From Pseudanabaena sp. PCC 7367 (GTDB lineage Bacteria > Cyanobacteriota > Cyanobacteriia > Pseudanabaenales > Pseudanabaenaceae), in assembly GCF_000317065.1 (NCBI RefSeq), contig NC_019701.1, positions 1,240,001 through 1,304,000 on the forward strand: a DNA stretch of 64,000 nucleotides, read 5' to 3'. Below, in pieces: positions 1 through 10,536 of this stretch. The notes below the pieces were generated by a model that made no database searches, was not told where the DNA came from, and saw only the letters and a program-made list of their open reading frames with translations. The number at the start of each line of letters is the position of its first letter. Within the stretch, counting starts at the first letter, position 1. The translations under genes and the position numbers were made by a program.

Positions 1-2369
1 ATTTCGCTCACCACCAGCGCAGTTGGATCAAGTTTTGGCCAGGATTGCAAATGCACCGATTGTTCATGCCCCAAACCATGCCACAATTCCTCGGCAATGT
101 GGGGCGCAAACGGAGCCATTAACAATAGCAGGGTTTCGATCCCCTCCGCATAGGTGGCCGACTTGGTGTTTTTACTATCCTGCAAAGCATTACTGAGCTT
201 CATCAACTCAGAGATCGCCGTATTGAGCTGATAATCGCCATCAAGATCCTCGCTCACCTCTTTGATCGCAATATGTATGGCGCGGCGTAAGTCTTTGTCT
301 GGTTTACCTGTGGCTTGATTTGCACCACCTGCGGCAGTGAAACCATTCACCAAGCGCCAGACCCGCCCCAGAAAGCGCGATTGCCCTTCCACGTCCGCCG
401 CATCCCACTCTAAGTCTTTCTCTGGTGGGGCTTTGAACAGGGTAAACATGCGCACCGTATCGCGGCCATATTTTTCGATTACCTCCACCGGAGATACCCC
501 ATTGTGCTTTGACTTCGACATAGTTTCATAGCCAGCGGTGAGCCGATCGCCCGTTTCTGGATCGACTAAATTTTCGGGATCAATCAGATTAGCAGGCACT
601 ACCTTGCCAGTCACTGCATTGCGGTAGGTCATCCCCTGCACCATGCCCTGGGTGAGCAAGCGTTGGAATGGCTCGTCGAATTTGAGCAAACCACGATCGC
701 GCAACACCTTGGTAAAAAAGCGGGAATAGAGCAAATGCAAGATCGCATGTTCCACCCCACCCACATATTGATCGACGGGCATCCAGTCGTTTACCTTGTC
801 CAAGTCAAAAATTGCTTTGTCATTTTTGGCATCGGTGAACCGCAGGAAATACCAGGATGAATCAATGAAAGTGTCCATCGTATCGGTTTCTCGCCGCGCC
901 GCCGCACCACAACTGGGGCATTTGACCTGGAGCCAATCCTCTAGCTGGGTTAAAGGCGAAGCACCACGACCACTAAGTTGCACGTTTTCCGGTAATTCAA
1001 CCGGGAGATCGGCCGCTGGCACTGGCACTACGCCGCAATCGGGACAATGAATGATCGGGATCGGGCAACCCCAATAGCGCTGCCGTGAAATCAACCAATC
1101 GCGCAGGCGGTATTGAATCCGCGCCTTACCCCAGCCCTGTGCCTCTGCTTTGGCAATAATCTTGGTTTTCGCGGCAGGGGAATCTAAGCCGTCAAATTCA
1201 GCAGAATTAACCATCACACCTGGATCGGTATATGCCTCTGCCAAATCTGTTTGAGCTTCTTGCTCTTGGGGCACAATCACGGTTTGGATTGACAAATTAT
1301 ATTGTTGCGCAAAGGCAAAATCGCGCACATCATGGGCAGGTACACCCATCACTGCGCCAGTGCCATATTCATACAGCACGTAGTCGGCGATCCAGATTGG
1401 GATTTCTTTGCCCGTAAAGGGATTGAGCGCCATTGCACCGATCGCCATGCCCCGTTTGGGTTTATCCTCGGCGGTGCGATCGATTTCGCTCTGGGCAGCT
1501 ACTTCGGCGATAAATTTTTCTACGGCTGCCTGATGCTTATTACTGGTCAAATCCTTAACCAGGGGGTGTTCTGGTGCAAGCACCACATAGGAAACGCCAT
1601 AGACCGTGTCGGGGCGAGTGGTAAATACGGTAATTGCTATATCTTGAGCTGCGCCCACCACAGGGAAAGTCAATTCCGCCCCCACTGACTTACCGATCCA
1701 ATTGGCCTGCATTGTTTTGACCCGATCGGGCCAGTCGGTTAATTTATCCAGGTCATTCAAGAGTTGCTCAGCATAGTCAGTGATTTTAAAAAACCATTGC
1801 CGCAATTTCTTTTTCTCCACGATCGCGCCCGATCGCCAGGATTTCCCATCACTATCAACCTGTTCATTGGCTAAAACCGTGTGATCGATCGGGTCCCAAT
1901 TTACGGTTGCCTCTTTTTGGTAGGCCAAGCCCGCATCCCAGAACTGCAAAAAGAGCCACTGCGTCCAGTGGTAATAATCCGGTGCGCAGGTGGCCAGCTC
2001 TCGCTCCCAGTCATAGGAAAGCCCCACTTGCTTGAGCAAAGCCCGCATTTGTTCAATGTTTTTATAAGTCCAGGCGGCAGGATGGGTACCCCGATCGATC
2101 GCGGCATTTTCCGCTGGCAAACCAAACGCATCCCAACCAATCGGGTGCAAAACCCGGTAACCCTGCATCCGCTTATATCTGGCGATCGCATCGGTGATCG
2201 TATAGTTGCGCACGTGTCCCATGTGCAGATTGCCCGATGGATAGGGAAACATTGACAGGGCATAGAATTTAGGGCGATCGTCTGTTTCTGGAGCCAGATC
2301 TAGCTGCTGCTCTGCCCAGCTTTGTTGCCACTTTGGTTCAATCTGTTGGGGTTCGTATTTCGCTTCCAT
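1..2369 (-). CDS. leuS: Leucyl-tRNA synthetase (3' end cut by window edge)
   Basis: Class I aminoacyl-tRNA synthetase that charges tRNA-Leu in the cytoplasm. The minus-strand reading frame is open from the ATG at 2367-2369 to the window edge, about 789 codons, so only the last part of the C-terminal domain is missing. The HIGH signature appears as HMGH at residues 49-52 in the context [16 protein letters not shown] long CP1 editing insertion follows. The KMSKS loop, near residue 615, reads [11 protein letters not shown], so the first Lys is Thr while the catalytic second Lys is kept. The family is unmistakable from the N-terminal motif and from the sequence [20 protein letters not shown]. The gene stands alone; the next gene on the same strand starts about 1.3 kb upstream. 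Confidence 0.97.
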   Translation of the reverse strand, partial: MEAKYEPQQIEPKWQQSWAEQQLDLAPETDDRPKFYALSMFPYPSGNLHMGHVRNYTITDAIARYKRMQGYRVLHPIGWDAFGLPAENAAIDRGTHPAAWTYKNIEQMRALLKQVGLSYDWERELATCAPDYYHWTQWLFLQFWDAGLAYQKEATVNWDPIDHTVLANEQVDSDGKSWRSGAIVEKKKLRQWFFKITDYAEQLLNDLDKLTDWPDRVKTMQANWIGKSVGAELTFPVVGAAQDIAITVFTTRPDTVYGVSYVVLAPEHPLVKDLTSNKHQAAVEKFIAEVAAQSEIDRTAEDKPKRGMAIGAMALNPFTGKEIPIWIADYVLYEYGTGAVMGVPAHDVRDFAFAQQYNLSIQTVIVPQEQEAQTDLAEAYTDPGVMVNSAEFDGLDSPAAKTKIIAKAEAQGWGKARIQYRLRDWLISRQRYWGCPIPIIHCPDCGVVPVPAADLPVELPENVQLSGRGASPLTQLEDWLQVKCPSCGAAARRETDTMDTFIDSSWYFLRFTDAKNDKAIFDLDKVNDWMPVDQYVGGVEHAILHLLYSRFFTKVLRDRGLLKFDEPFQRLLTQGMVQGMTYRNAVTGKVVPANLIDPENLVDPETGDRLTAGYETMSKSKHNGVSPVEVIEKYGRDTVRMFTLFKAPPEKDLEWDAADVEGQSRFLGRVWRLVNGFTAAGGANQATGKPDKDLRRAIHIAIKEVSEDLDGDYQLNTAISELMKLSNALQDSKNTKSATYAEGIETLLLLMAPFAPHIAEELWHGLGHEQSVHLQSWPKLDPTALVVSE

Positions 2370-2578
2370 CACTCAAAATTTGGGACTATCCATCCGGTCT
2401 ACTGGGGCAAAATGAGCAAGCAATCATCCTTGCTGAGGCAATTTAATTTAACTATATTAACTAGGGGTGGTTAAATAGTTTTCTGATCCGATCTCACCAA
2501 CCTCACCCACATTATCAGGCTCCATTAGGGCAGGCAATCGAGCTTATGGTAACGATTACGCAAATATAAGAAATATCA

Positions 2579-3685
2579 CTAAGCTGAAGCCACAGGCAGT
2601 TTAATATCCAGCGTATTTAGCAGTCGATCGAAATCAAACTGCTCCGCCATCATATCCTGGATACACTTGACCTTGACCCCTTCATGCAATCGCACCTGTC
2701 CCAGACAGCGCTCAATGATTTCCACCACACTGAGGGTGTCTTTAGTAACCGATAGAATCGGCACATATAGCTCAGCAGCCCTAATGGCGACATGCTCATC
2801 CAGGATCGGCGGACCAGTGAGAATCAGGCAATGGGTGGAAGTTTCCAGGGCGGCGAGTTGAATATCAAAGCGATTGCTACCGGTTACCACCGCCTTATGG
2901 TAGGACTTACGGAAGAAAATCTGCGCCGAGCTAACATCCATCGCGCCAATTTTGAGATCTTCCACCATCAGGTCATCCAAGCCCATATTACTAGGGCTAT
3001 ACAATACCTCGGCTTCAAGCTGGTTAATTAATTCAGACACGCTCACACTGCGCAGAATCCGGTTTTCCGGCATCATCGCAAATACGGCAATGCCCTTATG
3101 CTCCAGATAGGTGCGTAAGACCGCTAAGCCTTCTTCGTCCTGGTTTTCAGGAATATCATTAATCACAGCCCCAAGCAGGCGATCGCCAAGTCGTTTCTTG
3201 GCCAATAGCAAGCGATCGACCACCAGGAGATCGTCATAGCGAGCCACCAAGAGGATCGGTGCTTCCAGGCAATCGGCGATCTGCAACATTGACAACCCAA
3301 ACATCGCTCCCTCTTCGGGATTACCAGGGGCTTCCACCAACACCAGATCGCCAGCTTCATTTTCATGATATTGGTTTAAGGCCGCCAGATAATCGGTCGG
3401 GTCTTCTTCTAGCAGTCGCCGCTTGATCGTGTTTTTATCCAGGCTCACCAAAGTAGGGCGCAAGCTAGCTGGTGCTAAGTCCAAGGTTTGGGTTACAAAC
3501 TCCACATCACCTTCTTGCTTTTGGGCGGCTTCTGGCACTGATTTGGTCGCAAAAGTTCCCAATGGCTTACCATAGCCAATTTCCAGACCGCGCTTTTGGA
3601 GGTGAAACGCCAAACCCATAACTGTCGCTGACTTACCGCTCCATGCTCTGGTTGAACCAATCAGCAGATGCTTTGCCTTGGGCAC
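2579..3685 (-). CDS. P-loop (BioD/CobB-like) and DRTGG-domain protein, phosphotransacetylase-like family
   Basis: Protein of 368 residues. An N-terminal BioD/CobQ-type nucleotide-binding fold has a P-loop GSTRAWSGKSAT at residues 10-21. A DRTGG domain follows at roughly 215-335, with the ending TKDTLSVVEIIERCLG typical of that domain. The same pair of domains forms the N-terminal half of long bacterial phosphotransacetylases, but the acetyltransferase half is absent here. Related cyanobacterial proteins are annotated as phosphotransacetylase family; their function is not established and a regulatory or nucleotide-sensing role is inference. The start is GTG, supported by an AGGGGG motif a few bases upstream. 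It is oriented like leuS and guaB3 but separated from both by 200-280 bases. Confidence 0.85.
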   Translation of the reverse strand: MPKAKHLLIGSTRAWSGKSATVMGLAFHLQKRGLEIGYGKPLGTFATKSVPEAAQKQEGDVEFVTQTLDLAPASLRPTLVSLDKNTIKRRLLEEDPTDYLAALNQYHENEAGDLVLVEAPGNPEEGAMFGLSMLQIADCLEAPILLVARYDDLLVVDRLLLAKKRLGDRLLGAVINDIPENQDEEGLAVLRTYLEHKGIAVFAMMPENRILRSVSVSELINQLEAEVLYSPSNMGLDDLMVEDLKIGAMDVSSAQIFFRKSYHKAVVTGSNRFDIQLAALETSTHCLILTGPPILDEHVAIRAAELYVPILSVTKDTLSVVEIIERCLGQVRLHEGVKVKCIQDMMAEQFDFDRLLNTLDIKLPVASA

Positions 3686-3967
3686 TACAACCCCCTGTGA
3701 TGAACAGAAATTTACTCAAACAAATAACAATCAAGCAACCAACATGAAAGAATTAAAAGCTAGGGAGACTGTGCTTAGCTTGACTGCCTTAGCAAAATCC
3801 AGAGTTAGTGGCTGCTACGCTGGCTATTTTAGCTGATTATATGGGTATTTACCTAGCCTTTGGACAGCATTTGTGCAGCGATGTTTTGTGTCAGGCCAGC
3901 CGATCGCTGCCGTCACATTAAACATTCTCTGCATAGACAAAACATACCAACATACCTAAGAGGATTG

Positions 3968-5131
3968 TTACTTACCCATGCCAAGTTGCTGTGCTTTCTG
4001 ATACACCTTACCCTCAGTTAGCAAAGATGGCGCGATCACCACTTCCACCTGTTGCATCTCGCGGATATTTTTGGCTCCCAGGGTGCCCATACTGGTTTTG
4101 AGTGCGCCCAGCAGATTGTGAGTACCATCATCCAGGCCGGCCGGACCGCGCAAAATCTGCTCAATGCTACCAGTGGTGGCCACCTTAATTCTGGTGCCTC
4201 TGGGTAAAACTGGGCTAGGGGTTGCCATACCCCAGTGATAGCCACGACCGGGTGCTTCTTGGGCTCTGGCCAGAGGCGAACCAATCATTACGCCGTCCGC
4301 ACCACAGGCGATCGACTTGCAAATATCACCACCGGTAATCAGGCCACCATCGGCCAGAATCGGCACATAACGGTCACTTTCCTGGGCATAGGCATCCCGC
4401 GCCGCAGCACAATCAGCTACCGCAGTTGCTTGGGGAATGCCCACCCCCAGCACACCCCTGGAAGTACAGGCAGCACCAGGGCCGATCCCAACTAAAATTC
4501 CCGCTGCGCCAGCCTTGAGCAACTCCATCGTTACTTCATAGGTGACACAGTTGCCCAAAACCACGGGGAAGGGCATTTCGGCGCAGAATTTGGCTAAATC
4601 CAGGGAAGTAATTCCCTCTGGTGATAGGTGTGTAGTCGAAACTACGGTGGATTGGACAAAGAACAAATCACACCCAGCTTCGGCGGCCAATTGGCCATAC
4701 TTCCAGGCATTGGCAGGAACACTGCTAGCACAGGCGATCGCACCGCTGCTTTTAATTTCTTGAATCCGTTGTTTGACTAATTCTGGCTGGACTGGCTGGG
4801 CATAGAGCTGCTGCATCAGACCCACAAATTCTTCCTTGCCAACCGAGGCAATTTTATCGAGGATGGGGGCGGTGTCCGCATAGCGGGTTTGCAATCCATC
4901 CAGGTTAATAACTCCCAGAGCGCCTAAATTAGATAGATGGATCGCCATGCCCACATCCACCACACTGTCCATCGCACTGGCAATGATGGGGATCTCTCGC
5001 CTAATCCCACCAATTTCCCAATGGGTATCTGCCAGCACTGGATCGAGCGTACTGCGCCCTGGAACTAGGGCAATCTCATCAATTCCATATGCCCTTCGCG
5101 CCGATTTACCGCGCCCGATTTGAATTTCCAC
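3968..5131 (-). CDS. guaB3: GuaB3-family IMP dehydrogenase-related protein
   Basis: A 387-residue TIM-barrel protein of the IMP dehydrogenase/GMP reductase superfamily. It lacks the paired CBS domains of ordinary GuaB. The start matches the family consensus (IGRGKSARRAYGIDEIALVPG region). The catalytic loop has GIGPGAACTSRGVLG, with the active-site Cys around residue 243, and a phosphate-binding stretch ADGGLITGGD follows. The short GuaB3 type is characteristic of cyanobacteria and actinobacteria, and cyanobacterial members have been reported to act as IMP dehydrogenases, which would feed GMP synthesis. The GTG start is supported by AGGAG about ten bases upstream and by the conserved N-terminus. 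A probable hairpin region lies just upstream, between this gene and hpf. Confidence 0.93.
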   Translation of the reverse strand: MEIQIGRGKSARRAYGIDEIALVPGRSTLDPVLADTHWEIGGIRREIPIIASAMDSVVDVGMAIHLSNLGALGVINLDGLQTRYADTAPILDKIASVGKEEFVGLMQQLYAQPVQPELVKQRIQEIKSSGAIACASSVPANAWKYGQLAAEAGCDLFFVQSTVVSTTHLSPEGITSLDLAKFCAEMPFPVVLGNCVTYEVTMELLKAGAAGILVGIGPGAACTSRGVLGVGIPQATAVADCAAARDAYAQESDRYVPILADGGLITGGDICKSIACGADGVMIGSPLARAQEAPGRGYHWGMATPSPVLPRGTRIKVATTGSIEQILRGPAGLDDGTHNLLGALKTSMGTLGAKNIREMQQVEVVIAPSLLTEGKVYQKAQQLGMGK

Positions 5132-5223
5132 TTCCTGTTGCGCTCCTGCAATATTTCAACTCAGACCAAAACCCTAATGTAATGGTTAGACTAAATTAAG
5201 TAAGTTAAGTATAAAAGTTAACA

Positions 5224-5251
5224 TTTTTGTTTACCCTAGGGTAACAAAAAA
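5224..5251. repeat. Inverted repeat centred on CTAG upstream of guaB3
   Basis: The 14-base perfect palindrome TTACCCTAGGGTAA at 5231-5244 is flanked by a T-run on the left and an A-run on the right. With one bulged base the dyad extends to about 28 bases. It sits about 95 bases upstream of the guaB3 start codon, on the downstream side of hpf. It could be an operator for guaB3 or a structured RNA element. There is no U-run after the stem on the minus strand, so it is not a standard terminator for hpf. Confidence 0.4.
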
Positions 5252-5254
5252 AAC

Positions 5255-5310
5255 CTGCCTAAAAACAGAACTACACCCTCGCCATTGATTTACTAGCATA
5301 GAGTGTAGTT
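5255..5310 (-). terminator. Probable terminator of hpf
   Basis: Read on the minus strand, AACTACAC (5310-5301 side) pairs with GTGTAGTT (ending at 5269) across a loop of about 20 bases. It is followed within a few bases by a run of five T and then another of eight. It lies about 60 bases past the hpf stop codon. The loop is long, so the call is moderate. Confidence 0.5.
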
Positions 5311-5370
5311 GCGTTTATGGTGCGACTGATTAGATCAAGTTAGATCAAGTCAAGACCACTAGGTTAATCG

Positions 5371-5949
5371 CTATGACCGATGACCATTACCGTGGGGCTG
5401 GATTACGCCAAAACCGCCATGATTGCGCTCATAGACCACATTGATTTCATTGGATTCAAGATTGCGAAATACAAAGAAGTCATGATCGACTAGTTCGAGT
5501 TGTTCCAAGGCCTCATCCACGGACATCGGTGGCATGTTGAAGTATTTGTTGCGAACCACCTTTTCTGGCATGGTTGGTTGCCGATCGCCCTGGGGCACTG
5601 GTAAAGGTGCTTGCTCAACTACGGCGACGCTGGTTTTTACCGCATTACGGTTTTTTTTGCGCTCCTTGAACTTGCGCAGTTTGCGGGAAATTTTATCGGC
5701 AACAAGATCAATACTGGCATAAAGATTTTCACTTCTCTCTTCGGCTCTAATTACCGCCCCGTTGGCATAGATCGTGACCTCTGCGGCTTGATTGGCGGCA
5801 ATGCGGGGATTGCGGGCAACCGATAAATGCACGTCCACTTCGGTGGTCATATTTTGGAAGTGACTAACGGCCTTATCGATCTTCTGACTAACATAGTCAT
5901 GGATAGCGTCAGTGATTTCAATGTTTTTGCCTTGAATTACTAATTTCAT
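5371..5949 (-). CDS. hpf: Long-form ribosome hibernation promoting factor (LrtA/HPF)
   Basis: A 192-residue long-form hibernation factor. Residues 1-100 form the YfiA/HPF ribosome-binding domain ([20 protein letters not shown] start, then basic [15 protein letters not shown]). A linker leads to the C-terminal dimerisation domain at about 130-185, with [21 protein letters not shown] and DHDFFVFRN typical of the family. It binds the small ribosomal subunit and promotes 100S dimers in dark or starvation. In cyanobacteria the homologue is lrtA, whose transcript accumulates in the dark and has a long leader. Here the gene is preceded by about 700 bases without another minus-strand gene, which would leave room for such a leader. 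Confidence 0.95.
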   Translation of the reverse strand: MKLVIQGKNIEITDAIHDYVSQKIDKAVSHFQNMTTEVDVHLSVARNPRIAANQAAEVTIYANGAVIRAEERSENLYASIDLVADKISRKLRKFKERKKNRNAVKTSVAVVEQAPLPVPQGDRQPTMPEKVVRNKYFNMPPMSVDEALEQLELVDHDFFVFRNLESNEINVVYERNHGGFGVIQPHGNGHRS

Positions 5950-6668
5950 AGTTTAGACCTCGCTGCGCGGCATTCCGATCGGCTCAAGCATTACTACTAA
6001 TGAGAATGACCTCCTACTTGCTCCTAATCAAGCTCCTAATTAAATTACTAGTCTTACTAGCTAGTTTGACTCTTAGTTAGATTGCGCTGAGACACCCTGA
6101 TGCGAACATCAGAAAGAACACCAGAAATTAAGAACACTAGGGTTCACAACTATTAGCTTTCGAGCCATAAGATCACAAAACCCCCAAAACCACACCGAAA
6201 TGCTAGAAAGGCTAGACACTTCAACCAGATGGCTTCTGGGGACAGCTATGTTGTTGGATTGTTCTATGGTGTCTGGAGTGTAAGAATGCCGAGACATAGT
6301 ACGCTCTATCGCTGATCGGCTTGATACCTTCAGATTAACACCATGACTAACCAATTAGACAAATGAACACCTGTTCTTAATATCTAATTAACATTGAGCA
6401 ATAAAACGTGCAATTTGTTAATCCAAAGCTGTAAAAATGCCTACAACGTTGACCTGGGTTAATTTCATACACATTGCAATGGCCTAATCCATGTTTTCTG
6501 TGAATATATTATGCAACCTGAAGATCAAGTATTTTAAATAGAAGATCAAGTATTTTAAATATCAGAGGTGTAGCGATCGCCCTGACTGGAATTAAATCTT
6601 ATGTATTGACCAGGCCATAAATTGTTAGTCTAAGCTATGGGAGAAAGCAATTTGAGGTCAAAAGGCTC
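5950..6668. other. Divergent spacer between hpf and pgi
   Basis: About 720 AT-rich bases hold the promoters of the divergent hpf and pgi genes and possibly the hpf leader. A minus-strand frame of 81 codons at 6109-6354 has no recognisable domain and an unnatural composition, so I do not call it. The clearest structure is the 21-base tandem repeat listed separately. Confidence 0.6.
6520..6561. repeat. 21-base tandem direct repeat, two copies
   Basis: GAAGATCAAGTATTTTAAATA occurs twice head to tail, at 6520-6540 and 6541-6561, with no mismatch. It lies about 110 bases upstream of the pgi start. It may duplicate a promoter element or simply be a replication slippage product. Confidence 0.9.
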
Positions 6669-8273
6669 ATGAATTCAGCCACTGAATTATGGCAACGCTA
6701 TCAGGATTGGCTTTATTATCACGAAGAGTTAAATTTTTATGTTGACATCAGCCGGATTCGTTTCACAGCGGATTTTGTGGCACAGATGCAACCCAAATTT
6801 GAAAAAGCCTTTGCTGACATGCAAGCACTAGAAGCAGGGGCGATCGCCAACCCCGATGAAGATCGGATGGTGGGGCATTATTGGCTGCGTGCGCCTGAAC
6901 TTGCCCCAAACGAATCATTAAAACATGACATTACCTCAACCCTCAGTAAAGTAGATACCTTTGCCAAAAAAGTAATTAAGGGTGAAATTCATCCACCCCA
7001 TGCGGCCAAGTTTACCGATATCCTGTCGATCGGCATTGGTGGCTCGGCCTTGGGACCCGAATTTGTGGCACAGGCCATGGCTGTTACTAATCCATTATTG
7101 AATATTAGCTTTATTGACAACACCGATCCCGATGGCATTGATCTAGTGCTAGGTCAACTGAGCGCCAGGTTAGCTACTACCTTGGTGGTGGTAATTTCCA
7201 AGTCCGGTGGCACCCCGGAAGCCGCCAATGGGATGAAGGAAGCCAAATATGCCTATGAACAAAAGGGCCTGGAATTTAATCGCTATGCCGTGGCGATCAC
7301 CGGCGAGGGCAGCAAGCTGGACAGGATCGCTAAGGAAGAGGGCTGGATTGATACCTTTGCGATGTATGACTGGATTGGTGGGCGCACCTCAGAGCTATCG
7401 GCGGTGGGCTTATTGCCGGCAGCACTCCAGGGAATCGATATTATGGCGATGCTGGAAGGCGCTAAGGTGATGGACGAAGCCACCCGGATCGCCAACCTCA
7501 AGCAAAACCCAGCGGCGTTGCTAGCATTGGCTTGGTATTCTGAAACCAATGGCAAAGGTGAAAAAGATATGGTGATCTTGCCCTATAAGGATCGCTTGCT
7601 GTTGTTCAGTCGCTATTTGCAACAGTTGGTGATGGAATCGCTGGGTAAGGAAAAAGACTTAGATGGTAATACGGTCTATCAGGGCATTGCGGTCTATGGC
7701 AATAAGGGCTCAACCGATCAACATGCCTATGTGCAACAACTGCGCGAAGGGGTGAATAATTTCTTTGCCACGTTCATTGAGGTGCTGAGCGATCGCGCCC
7801 CTGGCAACAAAGGCCCCGAACTCGAACCAGGTATTTTTGCTGGTGATTTTCTGTCTGGCTTCTGGCAGGGCACCCGCAAAGCTTTGTATGAAAATGGTCG
7901 TGGTTCAATTACAGTCAGCATTCCCGAAGTTTCACCACGCATGATCGGCGCTTTGATCGCGCTCTATGAACGGGCGGTTGGGCTATATGGTTTTTTGGTG
8001 AATGTCAATGCTTATCATCAACCTGGTGTGGAAGCGGGTAAGAAGGCAGCGGCAGTAATTCTGGATCTACAAAAGAAAGTGATGGCGGTTTTGGATGCGG
8101 AAACGGCTGGTTCTGCTTCTTTGTCGATCGCGGATCTTGCTCATAAAGTCGGCCAACCGGAGGCGATCGAAACGGTCTATTTGATCGTGCGCCATCTGGA
8201 TGCCAACTCACGCATTAATCTAGAAGGTAATACGGGCAATCCCAGTAGTTTGCGGGTGTCGTCTTTGCTTTAG
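6669..8273 (+). CDS. pgi: Glucose-6-phosphate isomerase
   Basis: A 534-residue enzyme that interconverts glucose-6-phosphate and fructose-6-phosphate at the junction of glycolysis, the oxidative pentose phosphate pathway, gluconeogenesis and glycogen metabolism. It carries the two sugar-isomerase (SIS) domains. Visible family features are [13 protein letters not shown] near residue 120, [10 protein letters not shown] near 175, the second PGI signature region around 350-370 ([15 protein letters not shown]) and the basic C-terminal half. Length and the [14 protein letters not shown] start match the cyanobacterial family. The gene is alone on the plus strand, with its own upstream spacer and no convincing downstream terminator. 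Confidence 0.97.
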   Translation: MNSATELWQRYQDWLYYHEELNFYVDISRIRFTADFVAQMQPKFEKAFADMQALEAGAIANPDEDRMVGHYWLRAPELAPNESLKHDITSTLSKVDTFAKKVIKGEIHPPHAAKFTDILSIGIGGSALGPEFVAQAMAVTNPLLNISFIDNTDPDGIDLVLGQLSARLATTLVVVISKSGGTPEAANGMKEAKYAYEQKGLEFNRYAVAITGEGSKLDRIAKEEGWIDTFAMYDWIGGRTSELSAVGLLPAALQGIDIMAMLEGAKVMDEATRIANLKQNPAALLALAWYSETNGKGEKDMVILPYKDRLLLFSRYLQQLVMESLGKEKDLDGNTVYQGIAVYGNKGSTDQHAYVQQLREGVNNFFATFIEVLSDRAPGNKGPELEPGIFAGDFLSGFWQGTRKALYENGRGSITVSIPEVSPRMIGALIALYERAVGLYGFLVNVNAYHQPGVEAGKKAAAVILDLQKKVMAVLDAETAGSASLSIADLAHKVGQPEAIETVYLIVRHLDANSRINLEGNTGNPSSLRVSSLL

Positions 8274-8560
8274 AGTGGCTTGATTATGAGCAGCATCTTT
8301 TGACTGCATTTGACACATTTCAGCATTTGAATACACAGGAGTAATGCGCCATAACCGCATATTTGGGGTAGGCATGTTTGGTTAGCTAACCTACTACATA
8401 TTCATGATATTCATGTTCAGACATATTCAGATCGCTTAAACAATAACTTGGCGCGATATCTAGGGCTATATTCGGGGCGAGATCCAGGGCGAGATCCAGC
8501 ATTTTTGCCCTGGGCTGGCTAGTAAACTTTTAACAGCAGCAAGCAGAGCGGGAGAGAACA

Positions 8561-9541
8561 ATGGAAACACGATCGCTTGGTAAAACGAACATTCAAATCA
8601 CCCCAATCCTGATGGGCACATGGCAAGCGGGAAAGCGCCTGTGGGTAGGAATCGAGGACAGCGAGACCACCAAGGCAATCAGGGCAGCCTATGAAGCTGG
8701 GATCACCACGATCGATACGGCGGAGGTATATGGCGAAGGTCACTCCGAAAAGATTGTGGCGGCGGCGATCTCAGATGTGCGCGATCGGGTGGTGATTGCT
8801 AGCAAGGTATTTGCCAACCACCTCAAGCACGACCAGGTAATCGAAGCCTGCGATCGATCGCTGAAAAACCTTAATACCGACTACATTGATCTTTATCAAA
8901 TTCACTGGCCACCAGGAAGCTGGGGTAATGAATATGTGCCGCTAGCAGAAACAATGGGCGCATTGAACGAACTCAAGCAAGCGGGCAAAATCCGGGCGAT
9001 CGGCGTGTCTAATTTTTCGGTGGCACAGATCGAAGAGGCGGCAAAATATGGCGAGATTGAAAGCCTGCAACCGCCCTATTCGCTTTTCTGGCGACAACCG
9101 GAAGCGGCTGGCCTGGTGGATTATTGCGGCGAGCATCATATTTCAATCCTGTCCTATTCATCATTGGCGCAGGGCATCTTAACCGGGAAGTTTGGCCCCG
9201 ACCATAAATTTGCCGAGGGCGATCATCGCGCCAACAGTAAGCTATTTCAACCGGATACCTATGCCAAAGTACAAACCGCATTAGACCAGTTAAGGCCGAT
9301 CGCTACTAAATATAACGCTAGCCTTGGCAATTTGTGCCTGGCCTGGTTGATCGCCACCGATCGCACTAAGGCTAAGGCTCAAGTCAATGCGATCGTGGGT
9401 GCCCGTAATGCCGAACAAGCTAGCCAGAATGCTGCTGCCGCTGAAATCAAGCTGAGCGATGCCGATATTCAAAAAATCGATCAAATCTCTCGCCCCGTCA
9501 ACGACAGCGTTGAGTATGGCAACATGATGTGGAATTTTTAA
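8561..9541 (+). CDS. Aldo/keto reductase
   Basis: A 326-residue TIM-barrel NADPH-dependent oxidoreductase. The catalytic tetrad is visible: Asp and Tyr in TIDTAEVYGEGHSE (about residues 50-60), Lys in VIASKVF (about 83) and His in YQIHWPPG (about 115). The C-terminal coenzyme-binding region reads NAIVGARNAEQASQNAAAAEIKL. The start ATG is preceded by GGGAGAG at good spacing. The substrate cannot be predicted; the closest general type is the AKR group resembling the voltage-gated potassium channel beta subunit and plant or bacterial general-stress reductases. It converges with comB and lies 140 bases from it. Confidence 0.93.
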   Translation: METRSLGKTNIQITPILMGTWQAGKRLWVGIEDSETTKAIRAAYEAGITTIDTAEVYGEGHSEKIVAAAISDVRDRVVIASKVFANHLKHDQVIEACDRSLKNLNTDYIDLYQIHWPPGSWGNEYVPLAETMGALNELKQAGKIRAIGVSNFSVAQIEEAAKYGEIESLQPPYSLFWRQPEAAGLVDYCGEHHISILSYSSLAQGILTGKFGPDHKFAEGDHRANSKLFQPDTYAKVQTALDQLRPIATKYNASLGNLCLAWLIATDRTKAKAQVNAIVGARNAEQASQNAAAAEIKLSDADIQKIDQISRPVNDSVEYGNMMWNF

Positions 9542-9681
9542 GCAATTGGGCAACGATCAAATAGCAGTCAATTTAAGTTAATTAGCCGATCGTGTAGCAG
9601 TAAGCGTCTTTAGCACAGGCACTTCGCAATTATTACGATCACATAATCAAAATTCTTGACCTAGTACCAGTTGTGCCAACT

Positions 9682-10422
9682 TCAGTGATGCTGCGGCGCA
9701 ACCGCCAATACACCTGGGCTAGTCTGGATTGGTAAAACTTTGTGGGTGTCTATACTAGCGCAATAGGCAATATCGGCATGGCGATCGAGCTTCAATAGGC
9801 GTTGACCGTGGGTTGCCTCTTTAAATAATTCCTCCAATCGATCGCGCCACTGTTGATATAAACAAGCAGCCGCCAGCGATTCATCGTTGCCCCATTCACA
9901 TTTGTCACCCAGGGCAGTTTTAATTTCATGGGCGATCGCCCCAGCACAGGCAGTGTCTTCGAGAGAGTAGGTACCCTCCCAACCAGAGCCTACAATCCAC
10001 ACTTCGGCTGGGTTAGTTTCACTTAGATAATTAACCACTGCGGCCAGATTTAACATTGCCGCTGCGATCACCTGAGGGGCAGCCTGTACCCGCTGAAAAG
10101 CACGGGTGCCATTGGTGGTACTCATGAAAATGCGTTTCTGGCTGACTCGCTCTGCGGTATAGTCCAGCGGTGAATTGCCAAGATCAAATCCGGCAACGGG
10201 TGCGCCACCACGCTCAGCGGCTCGCAAACATAATTCCGGTGGATGTTCGGCACTGCGAGATTTTAATTTATCCAGATCGGCAAACACCTCAACTGCCTCG
10301 GCTCCCGCTGCCAGTGCAGTTACGATCGTGGTAGTGGCGCGGAGAATATCTACCACAATGGCACACTCAGGCAGTTGACCATCTGGTGTTAGTTCGGGAG
10401 TGTGATAGGTATATAGCTTCAT
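9682..10422 (-). CDS. comB: 2-phosphosulfolactate phosphatase family protein (ComB)
   Basis: A 246-residue ComB-family protein, which hydrolyses 2-phosphosulfolactate to sulfolactate and phosphate in a magnesium-dependent reaction. Recognisable family blocks are CAIVVDILRATTTIVTAL near the N-terminus, LCLRAAERGGAPVAGFDLGNSP, MSTTNGTRAF, and the later DTACAGAIAHEI. An in-frame ATG ten codons upstream (10452) exists, but homologues begin at MKLYTYHTPELTP, so I place the start at 10422. In methanogens ComB serves coenzyme M synthesis; many cyanobacteria carry it without that pathway, so the true substrate here is unknown. Confidence 0.9.
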   Translation of the reverse strand: MKLYTYHTPELTPDGQLPECAIVVDILRATTTIVTALAAGAEAVEVFADLDKLKSRSAEHPPELCLRAAERGGAPVAGFDLGNSPLDYTAERVSQKRIFMSTTNGTRAFQRVQAAPQVIAAAMLNLAAVVNYLSETNPAEVWIVGSGWEGTYSLEDTACAGAIAHEIKTALGDKCEWGNDESLAAACLYQQWRDRLEELFKEATHGQRLLKLDRHADIAYCASIDTHKVLPIQTSPGVLAVAPQHH

Positions 10423-10536
10423 AAAATCAAAAATTACCTGGGCGATCTGCAATCTCGCTTAAACGTTATTAAAAACATACTTTACGATCGGCAGGATTGC
10501 TCATCAAATAATACATAGGTATCTAAGAGATATACC

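Noticed and set aside
1901-2263. ORFs on both strands within leuS
   Set aside because: The leuS frame is open through them with all family motifs; the others are shadows.
6109-6354. Minus-strand ORF of 81 codons upstream of hpf
   Set aside because: No domain, no ribosome site and odd composition; more likely part of the leader or spacer.
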